A stretch of DNA of 64,000 nucleotides from an uncultured Algibacter sp. (GCF_947487605.1 NZ_CANKXK010000001.1:186001-250000); one strand, 5' to 3'; shown: positions 9,655-20,889, counted from the stretch's first letter. Notes: generated by a model not told the origin, from the sequence alone. Numbers and translations: made by a program.

Positions 9655-10386
9655 ATGGAAAAATCTTACTTTATTGTGTTGCTATTTCTAGTTTCTACAC
9701 TTTCAATTGCACAATCTAAATGTGAAGATGCAGACTCAGACTTACTCTATGCCTATTCTCATGTGAAATCGGCATATAAATCGAATAATATTTCTCATTT
9801 AAAATATTATTCAAATAGATCATTAGAAGCTTTTGAACGTTCTAAAGAAAAACTAAAAGCATGTGGCTGTAATAGTGCCTATGACTTAGCTTACGATGGT
9901 GCAAAACTTTTAGTCCATGTTGAAAAAGCTAACACCTATGAAGATGGGCGTTTTTATGTAAAACGTGCTCGCGATATTGCTCAAAAAAGTATTGTCGAAC
10001 TTGACAAATTCACCATTTTGACAAATGAAGAAGAAGAGCTTTTGACTTTAGAGTCTGAAAAAGATAAACTTGAACAATTACAAAATGAATTGAAAGAGAA
10101 AGAAGCAGAAATAAAAGCAAAACTTGCGCTTCAAAAAGAAAAGGAATCTAATCTTAAAAAAGAACGCTTAATTAATACTTATAAAGAAGCTATTGCAAAT
10201 AATATAAAAACGTACAATAATATCTTAGAAATTTGTGACTGCGATCCTAGTACTTTAGCTGATATAAAACCAAAAGAAGAAAAAATTGCAGATAAAAGTG
10301 TTGAAGAAATTAAGCTATTACTAATAGAAAACATAAAGGGTTTAACTACAAATTATTTGTCTCGCTTAGATCTTTGTGATGAATAA
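9655..10386 (+). CDS. Secreted coiled-coil protein, function unknown
   Basis: 243 residues. ATG at 9655 is chosen over one at 9583 because it gives a standard signal peptide (MEKSYFIVLLFLVSTLSIAQ) and leaves a normal leader. The mature part starts with a Cys (KCEDADSDLLYAYSHVKSAY), has CGC and CDC pairs, and from about residue 125 to 175 is a highly charged heptad region (EKDKLEQLQNELKEKEAEIK) that should form a coiled coil. No family is recognised with confidence. A strong terminator at 10417-10454 closes the transcript. Confidence 0.7.
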   Translation: MEKSYFIVLLFLVSTLSIAQSKCEDADSDLLYAYSHVKSAYKSNNISHLKYYSNRSLEAFERSKEKLKACGCNSAYDLAYDGAKLLVHVEKANTYEDGRFYVKRARDIAQKSIVELDKFTILTNEEEELLTLESEKDKLEQLQNELKEKEAEIKAKLALQKEKESNLKKERLINTYKEAIANNIKTYNNILEICDCDPSTLADIKPKEEKIADKSVEEIKLLLIENIKGLTTNYLSRLDLCDE

Positions 10387-10416
10387 TTAGGTAGAAAAAA
10401 ACTCATATAAAAATCA

Positions 10417-10454
10417 ATTAAAAGGGATTAGTGTCACGACTAATCCCTTTTAAT
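10417..10454 (+). terminator. Intrinsic terminator after the coiled-coil protein gene
   Basis: Perfect 16-bp stem (arms 10417-10432 and 10439-10454) around the loop GTCACG. The AT-rich ends of the arms supply A and T runs on both sides, so it could stop transcription in either direction. Confidence 0.8.
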
Positions 10455-10548
10455 TTCATAATTGTTTCTATAAATTTTTTAAAGTATCGTATTAATTGTT
10501 TCTATTTTAAATGTATTATTATCAGTTTTTTTACTGTTATTTTGAAAT

Positions 10549-10746
10549 ATGAAAAAAACAGTAATCATTCAAGCTAGCTCTAGAAGTAAAGGAGATACTA
10601 GCAAAATTGTAGAATATATAAAATCGAAAACTGATGTTGATGTTATAGACTTGAGAACAAAAAACATTGGTCATTATGATTATGATGTAGGCTTCCCTAA
10701 AAATGTAGACTCCCGTGTTTTAGGGAAGGCTACCCACAAAGTATAA
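10549..10746 (+). pseudogene. N-terminal remnant of a flavodoxin-fold NAD(P)H oxidoreductase
   Basis: The first 45 codons read like the start of an NADPH-dependent FMN reductase-type protein: KKTVIIQASSRSKGDTSKI has the strand-loop-helix with the phosphate-binding SSR-G-T loop, followed by the second strand DVDVIDLRTKNIG. The reading frame then runs into a palindromic insert (10687-10733) and stops at 10744-10746, giving 65 residues where about 170-200 are expected. Nothing downstream up to 10990 restores the flavin-binding middle of the family, so part of the gene is also missing. An intact start and leader suggest the damage is fairly recent. Confidence 0.65.
10687..10733. repeat. 47-bp fold-back palindrome inside the broken oxidoreductase gene
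   Basis: Arms of 16 bases (10687-10702 and 10718-10733) match as an inverted repeat with a single mismatch around a 15-nt loop; the inner core CTTCCCTAAAA/TTTTAGGGAAG is perfect. The homology to the flavodoxin family ends exactly where it begins, as expected if it inserted there. Confidence 0.65.
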
Positions 10747-10990
10747 AAAAATCAGTTAACAAATCCGATGCTATTACTATTTAAGACAATGGGGAATTAA
10801 AACAAATTTATAAAGCACCAGACTAGTTATCAAGGCAATATAATCTTGCAAAATTTAGTAAAAGAAGATAGTCTAAGTCGTATTCATGTATAAGAATTTC
10901 TTGAAGTTTAATAAATTCATACATTATTAGATTATTCTAACGCAGCATTGATTTTCAATATAATAGACGTGATATTTTATAAATGTTCCT
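10747..10990. other. Intergenic region, no gene seen
   Basis: About 240 AT-rich bases between the broken oxidoreductase and the secDF terminator. All frames are closed by frequent stops. It may hold decayed 3' sequence of the oxidoreductase, but no recognisable motif remains. Confidence 0.5.
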
Positions 10991-11024
10991 AAAAAAAATC
11001 GTCTAAAAATTCCTTTTTAGACGA
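10991..11024 (-). terminator. Intrinsic terminator of the secDF transcript
   Basis: On the minus strand, an 11-bp perfect stem (arms 11014-11024 and 10999-11009, core TCGTCTAAAAA) with a 4-nt loop is followed by eight T (complement of 10991-10998). It lies about 27 bp after the secDF stop. Confidence 0.88.
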
Positions 11025-11050
11025 CTTCATTACTTAGAAAAAAATTTGAG

Positions 11051-14032
11051 TTAGTCTTTCTTCTTTCCTTCTAGTTTATTTACTGTATCATACATAATTG
11101 GTGTCGCAATAAATAAAGACGAATATGTCCCTACTATCACACCCACAATTAATGCAAACATAAATCCTCTAATAGAATCTCCACCAAAAATAAAAATAGC
11201 AAGTAATACTACTAACGTTGTTAATGAGGTATTTAATGTTCTACTTAGTGTACTACTTAATGACGAGTTTACTACACGATTAAATTCCCAGCTTGTATGT
11301 TCGTTAAAGAATTCACGAATTCTATCGAATACAACAACCGTGTCATTTAATGAATAACCAATTACTGTTAATATCGCCGCAATAAAAGCTTGATCTATTT
11401 CCATATTAAATGGCATAAACTTGTATGTTAAAGAGAATATCCCCAATACAATTAATACATCATGGAATACTGCCGCAACTGCACCAAGCGAATATTGCCA
11501 TTTTTTGAAACGCAATAAAATATACAAAAACACTACGATTAGTGAACCTAGAATTGCCCAGAATGATGCTTGTTTAATATCATCGGCAATAGTAGGGCTC
11601 ACTTTGTAATACTTCATTAAACCTGTAGTTTTCGTATCGGCATCACTTATAAAATCTTCATAAGATATACCTTCTAAATGAGGAATTAAAGCATCATATA
11701 ATGATTTTCTAATTTCTTCATCTACCTCAGCTCCAGTTTCATTTACTTTATATTTTGTAGTAATTTTTAATTGATTTGCATCGCCAAAAGTTTTAGCATC
11801 TGCACTACCAAATGCATCAGTTAATGTAGCTGAAATTTCTGAAGGACTAACATCCTGTGCAAAACGTACTTGATAGGTTCTACCTCCAACAAAATCGACC
11901 CCTTGGTCTAGTTTATTAACTATTAATGACCCTAAACTTAAAGCAATAAAAATTCCCGAAATAACATAAGCAATCTTACGCTTTTGTAAGAATTTAATAT
12001 TTATATTTCTGAAGAGGTTTTTAGTAATTGCTGTAGAGAAATCTAGTTTTCCTCCTCTATTTACGTACCAGTCAACTAATAAACGTGTGATAAAAATAGC
12101 TGTGAATAATGATGTACCAATACCAATTAACAAGGTTGTTGCAAATCCTTTAATAGGACCTGTACCAAATATAAATAAGATTAAAGCTGTTAAACCTGTG
12201 GTAATATTTGCATCTAAAATAGATGATAAGGCATTACTAAATCCATCTTGAACGGCTTCTTTTTGCCCTTTTCCTTTAGTAAGTTCTTCACGAATCCTTT
12301 CATAAATAAGTACATTCGCATCTACCGACATACCAATTGTTAACACAATACCTGCGATACCTGGTAATGTTAATACTGCTCCTAATCCTGATAGAATTCC
12401 GAATATTAAAAGTATATTTAATAACATGGCTATATCAGCAAAAATTCCTGCCTTACCATAGTAAAAAATCATCCAGATAAGCACTAAAGCTAATGCAATT
12501 AAAAATGACGTCGTACCACTATCAATCGCTTCTTGACCTAAAGATGGCCCGACAACCTCACTTTGAATAATATCTGCCGATGCTGGTAATTTACCTGCTC
12601 GTAATACGTTTGCTAAATCAATAGCTTCATTTAAAGTAAAATCTCCAGAAATTGAAGAACTTCCACCTGCTATAGGTCCTGTAGTTACTCCAGGAGCGGA
12701 ATAAACAACATCATCTAAAACAATGGCAATTTGGGATCCTTGGGTATATGCCTTTCCTGTCATTTCTTCCCAAATCTTGGCTCCTTTAGCATTCATTTGC
12801 ATAGATACTTCGGATTTTCCTGTTGGTCCAAACTGATTTCTAGCATCGGTTACAACCGCCCCACTTAATTGTGGTATGTTATCTCTATTACCAACTAAAG
12901 CATATAACTCTACTAATTCGTTATCCTTCTCTGGTTTACCAAAAACAAATTTTGCATAACGTTGCTCTACTGGTAATAAAGATCGAACTTCTGGCATATT
13001 CAAGTACTCAAGAATAGTTTCTTTATCCTTTAGTTCAAATCTTCCAATAACAGGACCTCCTTGATAACCTGGTCCTCTAAATAAATCTAATAAAGGGTTC
13101 GCTACTGCTACAGTTGTAGAATCTGTTTCAGCTTCCCCTAAAAGATCATCAATAGCTGCATCTTGGGCATCTTCTTCATCTTGACTTTCAATTTCGTCTG
13201 TTTCTGTTTGTACATCAACTATACCCTTTAAAGTCTCATTAGCTTGTGTTAAAAAACCAAAAAATTGCTCGCCTTTGTAAGCATCCCAAAACTCTAGTTG
13301 TGCTGTACTTTGTAGTAATCCTGTAGCACGTTCTACATCTTTTACACCTGGTAATTCAACTAAAATACGTCCAGAGGTACCTAAACGTTGAATGTTAGGA
13401 GATGTAACTCCAAATTCGTCAATACGCTTTCTTAAAACCTCAAAAGCAGAAACGATGGATTCATCAATTTTAGTTTCAATAATTCCTTTAACCTCATCAT
13501 CTGTCATGGTACCATCAATCTCTCCGTCTAATGCTTTGGTATAAAAAATATCTGGAGACGCTAACTTTGTGTCTCCTTTAATAGCATCAAATGATGTGAA
13601 AAAATCTTCTAAATAGGTGTTCTGGCTATTTTTCTGAAGTTCGGTTGCATCTTCTAGTGCTTTATTAAACACAGGGTCTTTACTATTATTAGCTAACCCT
13701 TTTAAGATATCTTTTACTGATACCTGAAGAATAACGTTAATACCTCCTTTTAAATCTAAACCAAGGTTCATGGCTTTAGATTTAACATCATTATAAGAAA
13801 ATTTCGCAATACCAATATTAAATACCGTATCGGTTGCTTTAGCTTCTAAATAATTAACTTCTTCTTGACTTCTTTTAGCACGATAATCATCCTCTGTATC
13901 AGGCACGGCATTTATTGCTACTTGTTCCGCTTCCGCTTCAATTTGATTTGCTTTGAATGTAAATGATAATTGATAAATACTTACCAATCCAAACAAAAGC
14001 GCGAATAATTTTACTAATCCTTTATTTTGCAT
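11051..14032 (-). CDS. secDF: Fused protein translocase subunit SecDF
   Basis: 993 residues. SecD occupies roughly 1-640 and SecF 660-993 in a single chain, the form usual in Bacteroidota. The SecD signature GLDLKGGINVILQV is near residue 93 and the SecF counterpart DQGVDFVGGRTYQVRF near 715; each half has the P1 periplasmic region then a six-helix block with the conserved SVDANVLIYERIREE and GYSLNDTVVVFDRIREF loops. SecDF uses the proton gradient to pull exported proteins out of the SecYEG channel. An acidic insert at about 275-310 (DEIESQDEEDAQDAAIDD) lies in the SecD periplasmic domain. A TAnnTTTG box (TAAATTTG, complement of 14049-14056) lies just before the start, though without a clear -33 element. 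Confidence 0.96.
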   Translation of the reverse strand: MQNKGLVKLFALLFGLVSIYQLSFTFKANQIEAEAEQVAINAVPDTEDDYRAKRSQEEVNYLEAKATDTVFNIGIAKFSYNDVKSKAMNLGLDLKGGINVILQVSVKDILKGLANNSKDPVFNKALEDATELQKNSQNTYLEDFFTSFDAIKGDTKLASPDIFYTKALDGEIDGTMTDDEVKGIIETKIDESIVSAFEVLRKRIDEFGVTSPNIQRLGTSGRILVELPGVKDVERATGLLQSTAQLEFWDAYKGEQFFGFLTQANETLKGIVDVQTETDEIESQDEEDAQDAAIDDLLGEAETDSTTVAVANPLLDLFRGPGYQGGPVIGRFELKDKETILEYLNMPEVRSLLPVEQRYAKFVFGKPEKDNELVELYALVGNRDNIPQLSGAVVTDARNQFGPTGKSEVSMQMNAKGAKIWEEMTGKAYTQGSQIAIVLDDVVYSAPGVTTGPIAGGSSSISGDFTLNEAIDLANVLRAGKLPASADIIQSEVVGPSLGQEAIDSGTTSFLIALALVLIWMIFYYGKAGIFADIAMLLNILLIFGILSGLGAVLTLPGIAGIVLTIGMSVDANVLIYERIREELTKGKGQKEAVQDGFSNALSSILDANITTGLTALILFIFGTGPIKGFATTLLIGIGTSLFTAIFITRLLVDWYVNRGGKLDFSTAITKNLFRNINIKFLQKRKIAYVISGIFIALSLGSLIVNKLDQGVDFVGGRTYQVRFAQDVSPSEISATLTDAFGSADAKTFGDANQLKITTKYKVNETGAEVDEEIRKSLYDALIPHLEGISYEDFISDADTKTTGLMKYYKVSPTIADDIKQASFWAILGSLIVVFLYILLRFKKWQYSLGAVAAVFHDVLIVLGIFSLTYKFMPFNMEIDQAFIAAILTVIGYSLNDTVVVFDRIREFFNEHTSWEFNRVVNSSLSSTLSRTLNTSLTTLVVLLAIFIFGGDSIRGFMFALIVGVIVGTYSSLFIATPIMYDTVNKLEGKKKD

Positions 14033-14209
14033 TTTTCTGTTTTTAAGTCAAATTTAATGTGAAAAGCAATTATGAAATTCACTATTAAACTTGACAATTT
14101 ATTATGTTTAATTGAAATAATCTCTGCTATTCCTTAAAATGGAACAGTTTTTTTGTGATATGTTTTTTTAGAATGTTTTAAAACTGAAAATAGTTTCAAA
14201 TCAACCAGA

Positions 14210-14827
14210 TTAACAAGCAGGTCCTGCTCTAACTTCTGGAATGTATTGTAGTGTATTCTTTATTGCTAAAGCAATAGTACTATGTATTTTTAATGCTAAT
14301 AATATTTCTGTATCACCTTTTTCAGAATTGGATGCTAGAACAGATGCACCCATTTTAGGTTTGAAGAAGCGATCTGCTTTAGGCTTTAACTCTGAAACAG
14401 CAATTCCGTTTAAATCGGAATCGGCATCGGCTGTTTTTTGAATTTCATAAACATCGAGATTATAAGCAATAGTCTCATCATGCAAAGGGAAATTTATAGG
14501 CGCTTCTTCATCGTCATCAGAAGACGCTTCTAATTCGGCTCGTATTCTTTTTGAAAGGAGTCTTTTAATAACTGTAACATCTGCTTCACTGTAATAAGTG
14601 ATTTTTAATGTTCCTTTATCATTTTCCTTAACCTGAAAATTATGAACACCAACATTTTGCAATTCTTCCTTAACAATTGCAATGGTAATTTTGGTATCTT
14701 CTAAAGCTAGTTTTACGTCATTAAATTGTAAAACAATTTCTTGATTAGGGAGCGTAACTTGCTCTCTATCAATAATGCCAAGTACGGCAAGTAGAACCAC
14801 TAAAGTACCTATGTACCATTTTTTCAT
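14210..14827 (-). CDS. Single-pass membrane protein of unknown function next to secDF
   Basis: 205 residues. The start at 14827 (MKKWYIGTLVVLLAVLGII) gives one N-terminal membrane helix; a longer version from 14860 would run through the mdh terminator and is less likely. The rest is soluble and presumably periplasmic, with an acidic stretch ASSDDDEEAP near 110 and an unusual Cys as the last residue (RAGPAC). No family is recognised. It lies between mdh and secDF on the same strand, separated from mdh by a terminator and from secDF by 177 bp, so it probably has its own promoter. Confidence 0.7.
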   Translation of the reverse strand: MKKWYIGTLVVLLAVLGIIDREQVTLPNQEIVLQFNDVKLALEDTKITIAIVKEELQNVGVHNFQVKENDKGTLKITYYSEADVTVIKRLLSKRIRAELEASSDDDEEAPINFPLHDETIAYNLDVYEIQKTADADSDLNGIAVSELKPKADRFFKPKMGASVLASNSEKGDTEILLALKIHSTIALAIKNTLQYIPEVRAGPAC

Positions 14828-14840
14828 GCGCCAAATATAA

Positions 14841-14870
14841 AAAAATAAAGACTGTATCACTACAGTCTTT
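14841..14870 (-). terminator. Intrinsic terminator of mdh
   Basis: On the minus strand, the perfect 10-bp stem AAAGACTGTA/TACAGTCTTT (14861-14870 and 14847-14856, 4-nt loop) is followed by ATTTTT. It lies between the mdh stop and the start of the next gene. Confidence 0.75.
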
Positions 14871-14899
14871 AAATAAATATCAATTTAATAGGTTGAATC

Positions 14900-15826
14900 T
14901 TATACGTCTAATAAGCCATTAGTCTTTTTAACACCTTCGGCACTTGCCTGCATATGTGCTTTTTCAGCATCACTTAAAGGAACGTCTACGATTTTTTCTA
15001 TTCCATTTTTACCTAAAATAACTGGCACCCCAATGCAAATATCATTTAAACCATATTCACCTTCTAAGAATGTAGAACATGGAAACATTTTCTTTTGATC
15101 ACAAGCAATAGCTTGAACTAATCCACTTACTGCCGCTCCTGGCGCATACCATGCAGAAGTACCTAATAATTTGGTAAGTGTTGCACCGCCAACTTTAGTA
15201 TCTTCTTTTACTTGATTTAGTCTATCTTCACTTAAAAATTCTGATACTTTTATACTATTTCTTGAAGCTTGAGATGTTAACGGTACCATACCAGTATCGC
15301 TATGTCCACCAATTACCATTCCATCTACATCACTTATAGGCGCTCCTAACGCTTCTGCTAAACGGTATTTAAAACGTGCAGAATCTAAAGCACCGCCCAT
15401 GCCAATAATTCTGTGTTTTGGAATATTAAGCGATTTATGAGCCAAATAAGTCATCGTGTCCATTGGATTACTTACTACAATAAGAATCATGTTAGGAGAA
15501 TGCTCAAGTAAGCTGGTAGAAACTGCTTTTACAATTCCAGCATTAATACCAATTAATTCTTCACGTGTCATTCCTGGTTTACGAGGAATACCAGAAGTAA
15601 TCACACAAATATCACTATTTGCTGTTTTACTATAATCGTTAGTAACACCAGTAATTTTGGTGTCAAATCCATTTAAAGATGCACATTGCATCAAATCCAT
15701 GGCTTTACCTTCGGCATACCCTTCTTTAATATCTAATAAAACGACTTCCGAAGCAAAGTTTTTAATTGCAATATACTCTGCGCAACTTGCTCCTACTGCT
15801 CCTGCTCCTACTACTGTAACTTTCAT
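14900..15826 (-). CDS. mdh: Malate dehydrogenase
   Basis: 308 residues, the size of the lactate-dehydrogenase-like (type III) malate dehydrogenases of Bacteroidota. The Rossmann loop GAGAVG is at 7-12 and the NAD-binding acid at VVLLDIKEG. Substrate-binding arginines lie in GIPRKPGMTREEL (the active-site loop) and in DSARFKYRLAE, and the catalytic His in GGHSDTGMVPL. It interconverts malate and oxaloacetate with NAD in the TCA cycle. The gene is monocistronic by the terminators on either side; a TACTTTTG box at 15940-15947 is a possible promoter. Confidence 0.95.
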   Translation of the reverse strand: MKVTVVGAGAVGASCAEYIAIKNFASEVVLLDIKEGYAEGKAMDLMQCASLNGFDTKITGVTNDYSKTANSDICVITSGIPRKPGMTREELIGINAGIVKAVSTSLLEHSPNMILIVVSNPMDTMTYLAHKSLNIPKHRIIGMGGALDSARFKYRLAEALGAPISDVDGMVIGGHSDTGMVPLTSQASRNSIKVSEFLSEDRLNQVKEDTKVGGATLTKLLGTSAWYAPGAAVSGLVQAIACDQKKMFPCSTFLEGEYGLNDICIGVPVILGKNGIEKIVDVPLSDAEKAHMQASAEGVKKTNGLLDV

Positions 15827-15939
15827 AAGTTTATATTTAAATTATTTTTGATACGTTTAAAAATTCTTGTCAAAATTCATAAATTTTAACTACTTAAAAC
15901 ATGACTTATGTTTGTTTTGTCATTATAAATTTTGAAACA

Positions 15940-15947
15940 CAAAAGTA
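15940..15947 (-). promoter_or_regulatory. Possible -7 element upstream of mdh
   Basis: On the minus strand TACTTTTG fits TAnnTTTG exactly. It would give a leader of about 105 nt. No convincing TTTG lies 19-21 nt upstream, so this is tentative. Confidence 0.3.
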
Positions 15948-15965
15948 TGAATTAAAATACTTTTA

Positions 15966-15999
15966 ATGAAAAAAGCATAAGATTAAATCCTATGCTTTT
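15966..15999 (-). terminator. Intrinsic terminator of the DUF6588 gene
   Basis: The minus strand folds a 14-bp stem (15986-15999 with 15971-15984, one G-U pair) with a single-base loop as drawn, and ends in GCTTTTTT. It sits 25 bp after the DUF6588 stop and before the mdh promoter region. Confidence 0.65.
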
Positions 16000-16023
16000 A
16001 ACAGTAATTTTATGTTTAAATTA

Positions 16024-17040
16024 TTATCTAAAACTAAAAGCCATTCCTGCTGAAAAAGTATTATACTCTTGAAGTGTATAACTTCCATAAATCTTAAAAA
16101 AACCTAAGCTTAATCTAGCACCTAAAGTTGCTCCAAAACCACTTGCATCAAAATCTAAATCTATTGGATCATTCACCGTTTCGCTAACCACATCATTAGG
16201 CGAAGGTAATCCTGTATTATATTCAAGTACATAAGAACCTAACATTTTTAAAGAAGAGTTGCCACCACTATAACCAACTCCACCATAAATATTTATTATA
16301 GGGAAATTTAATGATGCTATACCCTGAATTGTCAATGAATTTAATTTGAATTCTGCTAGTTGGTTTTGACCTGGTATTTCACTTCCATCAATGTTATAAT
16401 CTACACCCATTGTTGTGAAAGCTCCTAAAATAGAAACATGCAATGGTAGCTTTTCTAATGGCCCAAAAATGCTTGTAATCTCCTTTTTTAGACCTAAGCC
16501 AAATAAGTTTCCTTTTACATCATCATCGCCAACTTTTGGAACCAAACGTAGCATGACATCAAACTTATAAGGTAAACCTAAACTTACTTGTATAGCAGGA
16601 GTTGGAATTGCATTTAAGGGTAAATCATCTTGAATTCCCTCAGGCATCTCAAAAGACGTTGTTACTGGTTGTCCATTAATTATAGTTCCTACATTTATAA
16701 TTGAACCAACACCCGAACCCGCAATTGTAGGCGAAGTCACCGACCCCAATGGTAAGTTTACAGATTCTAATCCAGAAAGTGTAAAAATTTCATCCTCTGT
16801 TGGCACAAAGGATGCGTTAAGACCAATAGATATATCGAATCCTAATTTCTTGTGAACTTCGGCTGTATGATACCAGCCACTACTCATGCCATATATCAAT
16901 CCTGTCATAGCTGGTTTAATATAAGCTTTGGTCAATTTATTAGCATCTTCGGTTGCAGCCAATAAAATACTCTCTAATTCTTGCGACTTTGAAACTTGAA
17001 TTCCGAAAATCAATAATAAAAGTAAGGTTAAATTTTTCAT
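16024..17040 (-). CDS. DUF6588 family outer-membrane-like protein
   Basis: 338 residues from ATG at 17040, which opens a signal peptide (MKNLTLLLLLIFGIQVSKSQ); the in-frame extension to 17088 has no leader character. The start of the mature protein (AYIKPAMTGLIYGMSSGWYHTAEVHKKLGFDISIGL) is the conserved block of the Bacteroidota DUF6588 family, and the remainder alternates short amphipathic strands ending in FSAGMAFSFR, which looks like a beta-barrel with a C-terminal aromatic. Function unknown; location in the outer membrane is inferred from the strand pattern. Confidence 0.78.
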   Translation of the reverse strand: MKNLTLLLLLIFGIQVSKSQELESILLAATEDANKLTKAYIKPAMTGLIYGMSSGWYHTAEVHKKLGFDISIGLNASFVPTEDEIFTLSGLESVNLPLGSVTSPTIAGSGVGSIINVGTIINGQPVTTSFEMPEGIQDDLPLNAIPTPAIQVSLGLPYKFDVMLRLVPKVGDDDVKGNLFGLGLKKEITSIFGPLEKLPLHVSILGAFTTMGVDYNIDGSEIPGQNQLAEFKLNSLTIQGIASLNFPIINIYGGVGYSGGNSSLKMLGSYVLEYNTGLPSPNDVVSETVNDPIDLDFDASGFGATLGARLSLGFFKIYGSYTLQEYNTFSAGMAFSFR

Positions 17041-17151
17041 CTGTTTATTTAATTTGGTTGTAACAAAAATATAACATTTTTCACACAAAACAACTTTTAA
17101 TCGTTAAAAAAATACATTTAATCGGATTTTTACTATATTAGCAAGAAAAAA

Positions 17152-17916
17152 ATGAAAAATAAAGTACTTATTTTCCTTTTACTCTTAATCTTTATATACA
17201 GTTGTTCCAAGGACACAGTTAATGAAGAAGAAACTGTAAACATACTCGATAATAGGCAATCAACAGGAAGTAGTGCTAATGATATTTTATCTGACGACTT
17301 GTTTACAAGTATTGTAATTGAGCTTGTTTATGTTCAAGGATTTGAACCATCTCAAAATACTATTAATAATTTTGTATCATTTTTACAAGCAAGAACGTTT
17401 AAACCTAACGGTATTACAGTTGAAAAAAGAGAAGTACCTTCTCCGGGTGTAGAAATTTACTCGATTGATGACATAGCAGATATTGAAAGAGAACAAAGAA
17501 CCAAATACAACAAAGGATCCCAACTTGCAATTTGGGCTTATTTTTCTGATGGCAAATCTGAAAATGATTCTGAACAAGATAATACAGTTGTTTTAGGTAC
17601 TGCTTATTGGAACACCTCATTTGTTATTTACGAAGAAACTATTCAAGGCTTAAGCAATAGCCCTTTTGAGCCAGATCGTACTCTACTAGAAACAACCGTT
17701 ATTAATCATGAATTTGGTCATATTCTAGGTCTTACAGACTTGGGTTCGCCCATGCAAACAGAACATGAAGATGAAACGCATGAAAATCACTGCAATGTAG
17801 ATAGCTGCTTAATGTATTGGGCATCCGAATTTGGCATTGGAATTAACAACATGAGCTCTATTCCTCAATTAGATTCGCAGTGCATTGCAGATTTACAGGC
17901 AAATGGTGGGCGATAA
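17152..17916 (+). CDS. Metzincin-like zinc metalloprotease lipoprotein
   Basis: 254 residues. The lipobox FIYSCSKD marks a lipoprotein with Cys at about residue 19. The zinc motif HEFGHILGLTD is at 186-196, matching HExxHxxGxxD of matrixin-like metzincins, with a following Met (CLMYWA near 222) that could be the Met-turn. Relatives in Bacteroidota are surface or periplasmic proteases; the substrate is unknown. It stands alone: DUF6588 diverges upstream and a palindromic repeat that could act as a terminator follows the stop directly. Confidence 0.82.
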   Translation: MKNKVLIFLLLLIFIYSCSKDTVNEEETVNILDNRQSTGSSANDILSDDLFTSIVIELVYVQGFEPSQNTINNFVSFLQARTFKPNGITVEKREVPSPGVEIYSIDDIADIEREQRTKYNKGSQLAIWAYFSDGKSENDSEQDNTVVLGTAYWNTSFVIYEETIQGLSNSPFEPDRTLLETTVINHEFGHILGLTDLGSPMQTEHEDETHENHCNVDSCLMYWASEFGIGINNMSSIPQLDSQCIADLQANGGR

Positions 17917-17920
17917 AAAA

Positions 17921-18050
17921 GAGGCTGTCTAAAAAGTCATTGTAATTTCATTTGTCAGGTTGAGCCTGTCGAAACCGATATTGATTATCAGTAAGTTAAA
18001 AACATTTCGACAAGCTCAATATGGCATCGAACTTACTTTTTAGACAGCCG
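17921..18050 (-). repeat. Palindromic intergenic element, copy A (long form, inverted)
   Basis: About 130 bp. The ends are inverted repeats (GGCTGTCTAAAAAGT at 17923-17937 against ACTTTTTAGACAGCC at 18035-18049), and a second nested pair reads TTGAGCCTGTCGAAA and TTTCGACAAGCTCAA. Its reverse complement matches copy C (26911-27050) along nearly its full length. It sits between the convergent metalloprotease and gyrB genes and could serve as a two-way terminator. Confidence 0.85.
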
Positions 18051-18073
18051 CTTTATTTTAAAAACTGTACTGT

Positions 18074-20041
<1,968 letters not shown>

Positions 20042-20076
20042 TTATTTCTATTATTTCTTATTTTTATTATTTGGGC

Positions 20077-20185
20077 GTTACCACAAGGGTCGGGCTTTCC
20101 GCTACAAGTCCTCGCACCTCCTAATGTCGGGCTGTGGGCTTTCCACTGCAATCCCTAACGCACGCATCCGCCAAATTCAAACCGC
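20077..20185. repeat. GC-richer dispersed intergenic repeat
   Basis: A stretch beginning GGGCGTTACCACAAGGGTC and containing two similar units (GTCGGGCTTTCCGCTACAA and GTCGGGCTGTGGGCTTTCC) stands out from the AT-rich surroundings. Sequences of this type recur between genes in flavobacterial genomes. Function unknown; no other copy was recognised in this window. Confidence 0.55.
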
Positions 20186-20889
20186 AAAGCTATCATCATT
20201 TTCTATTTGCAAAAGCAAAAAACATTTCACGATAAAAATTCAACTTTAAAAAGGCCCCGATTTACATCGGGATTAATTCAACTTACTATTTTAATTTCGG
20301 TTTTCATCCCCATTAAAACAGAGTTTTATTAACATAAAAAAAGACGCCCAATAGCATCCTTCTGAATACAAACAAATATACAAAATTTTAAGCCTTTTTA
20401 AAAGCATTTTAACGAGGCAAATCAATAATTATCAACAATTGTTAATTACTAAAAAGTCGCTTAAATCGCCTAAAAAGCACTTTAAAATAGATTTCTTGGG
20501 TTTTAAAGCAATTCTAAAAAAAACAAAAACACAAAACGCCTTAAAACTAATTTTTAAGCCTCAATTTTAACATGTTTTCATCAACAATTAAAACCCCCAA
20601 AGGTTTCAAAAGCCTTTTAGATTTTTTTCAAAATGCAATAAACCATACCTACAAGGTTTTGTAAACCTAGCAGGATAAACCACCGATTAATTGCTTTCCA
20701 AAAAAGAAAACTAATCTTCGCCATTTTAGAACAACATTTTTCCTCCTAAAAAGAAAAGATTAAGGGATGTATCAGAAAAAACCCATTAAAATAAACAAGC
20801 AATTCCCATAATTAAGCTAACAACCTTTCAAATTAACTTTAGCTTTTTTAATAATTTCACAATATCCTACAGGATATCAGTAAAAATAG
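20186..20889. other. Long AT-rich intergenic region between gyrB and the gat leader
   Basis: About 700 bases without a supportable gene in either strand. It holds a short GC-rich piece (GGCCCCGATTTACATCGGG, near 20254), an imperfect hairpin at 20648-20674 (CCTACAAGGTTT/AAACCTAGCAGG), a possible stem AAGCTAA/TTAGCTT followed by T residues (20814-20849), and the small palindrome ATATCCTACAGGATAT at 20862-20877 just before the gat promoter. The last could be an operator, but nothing proves it. Confidence 0.45.

Noticed and set aside
10549-10746. An intact 65-residue small protein
   Set aside because: It matches only the first third of a known fold and ends in a palindrome, so a broken gene is more likely.
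20425-20445. TTATCAACA, similar to a DnaA box, in the gyrB-gat gap, hinting at an origin
   Set aside because: A single imperfect box without a cluster, an AT-rich unwinding element next to it, or dnaA/dnaN nearby is not enough; such a sequence is expected by chance in AT-rich DNA.
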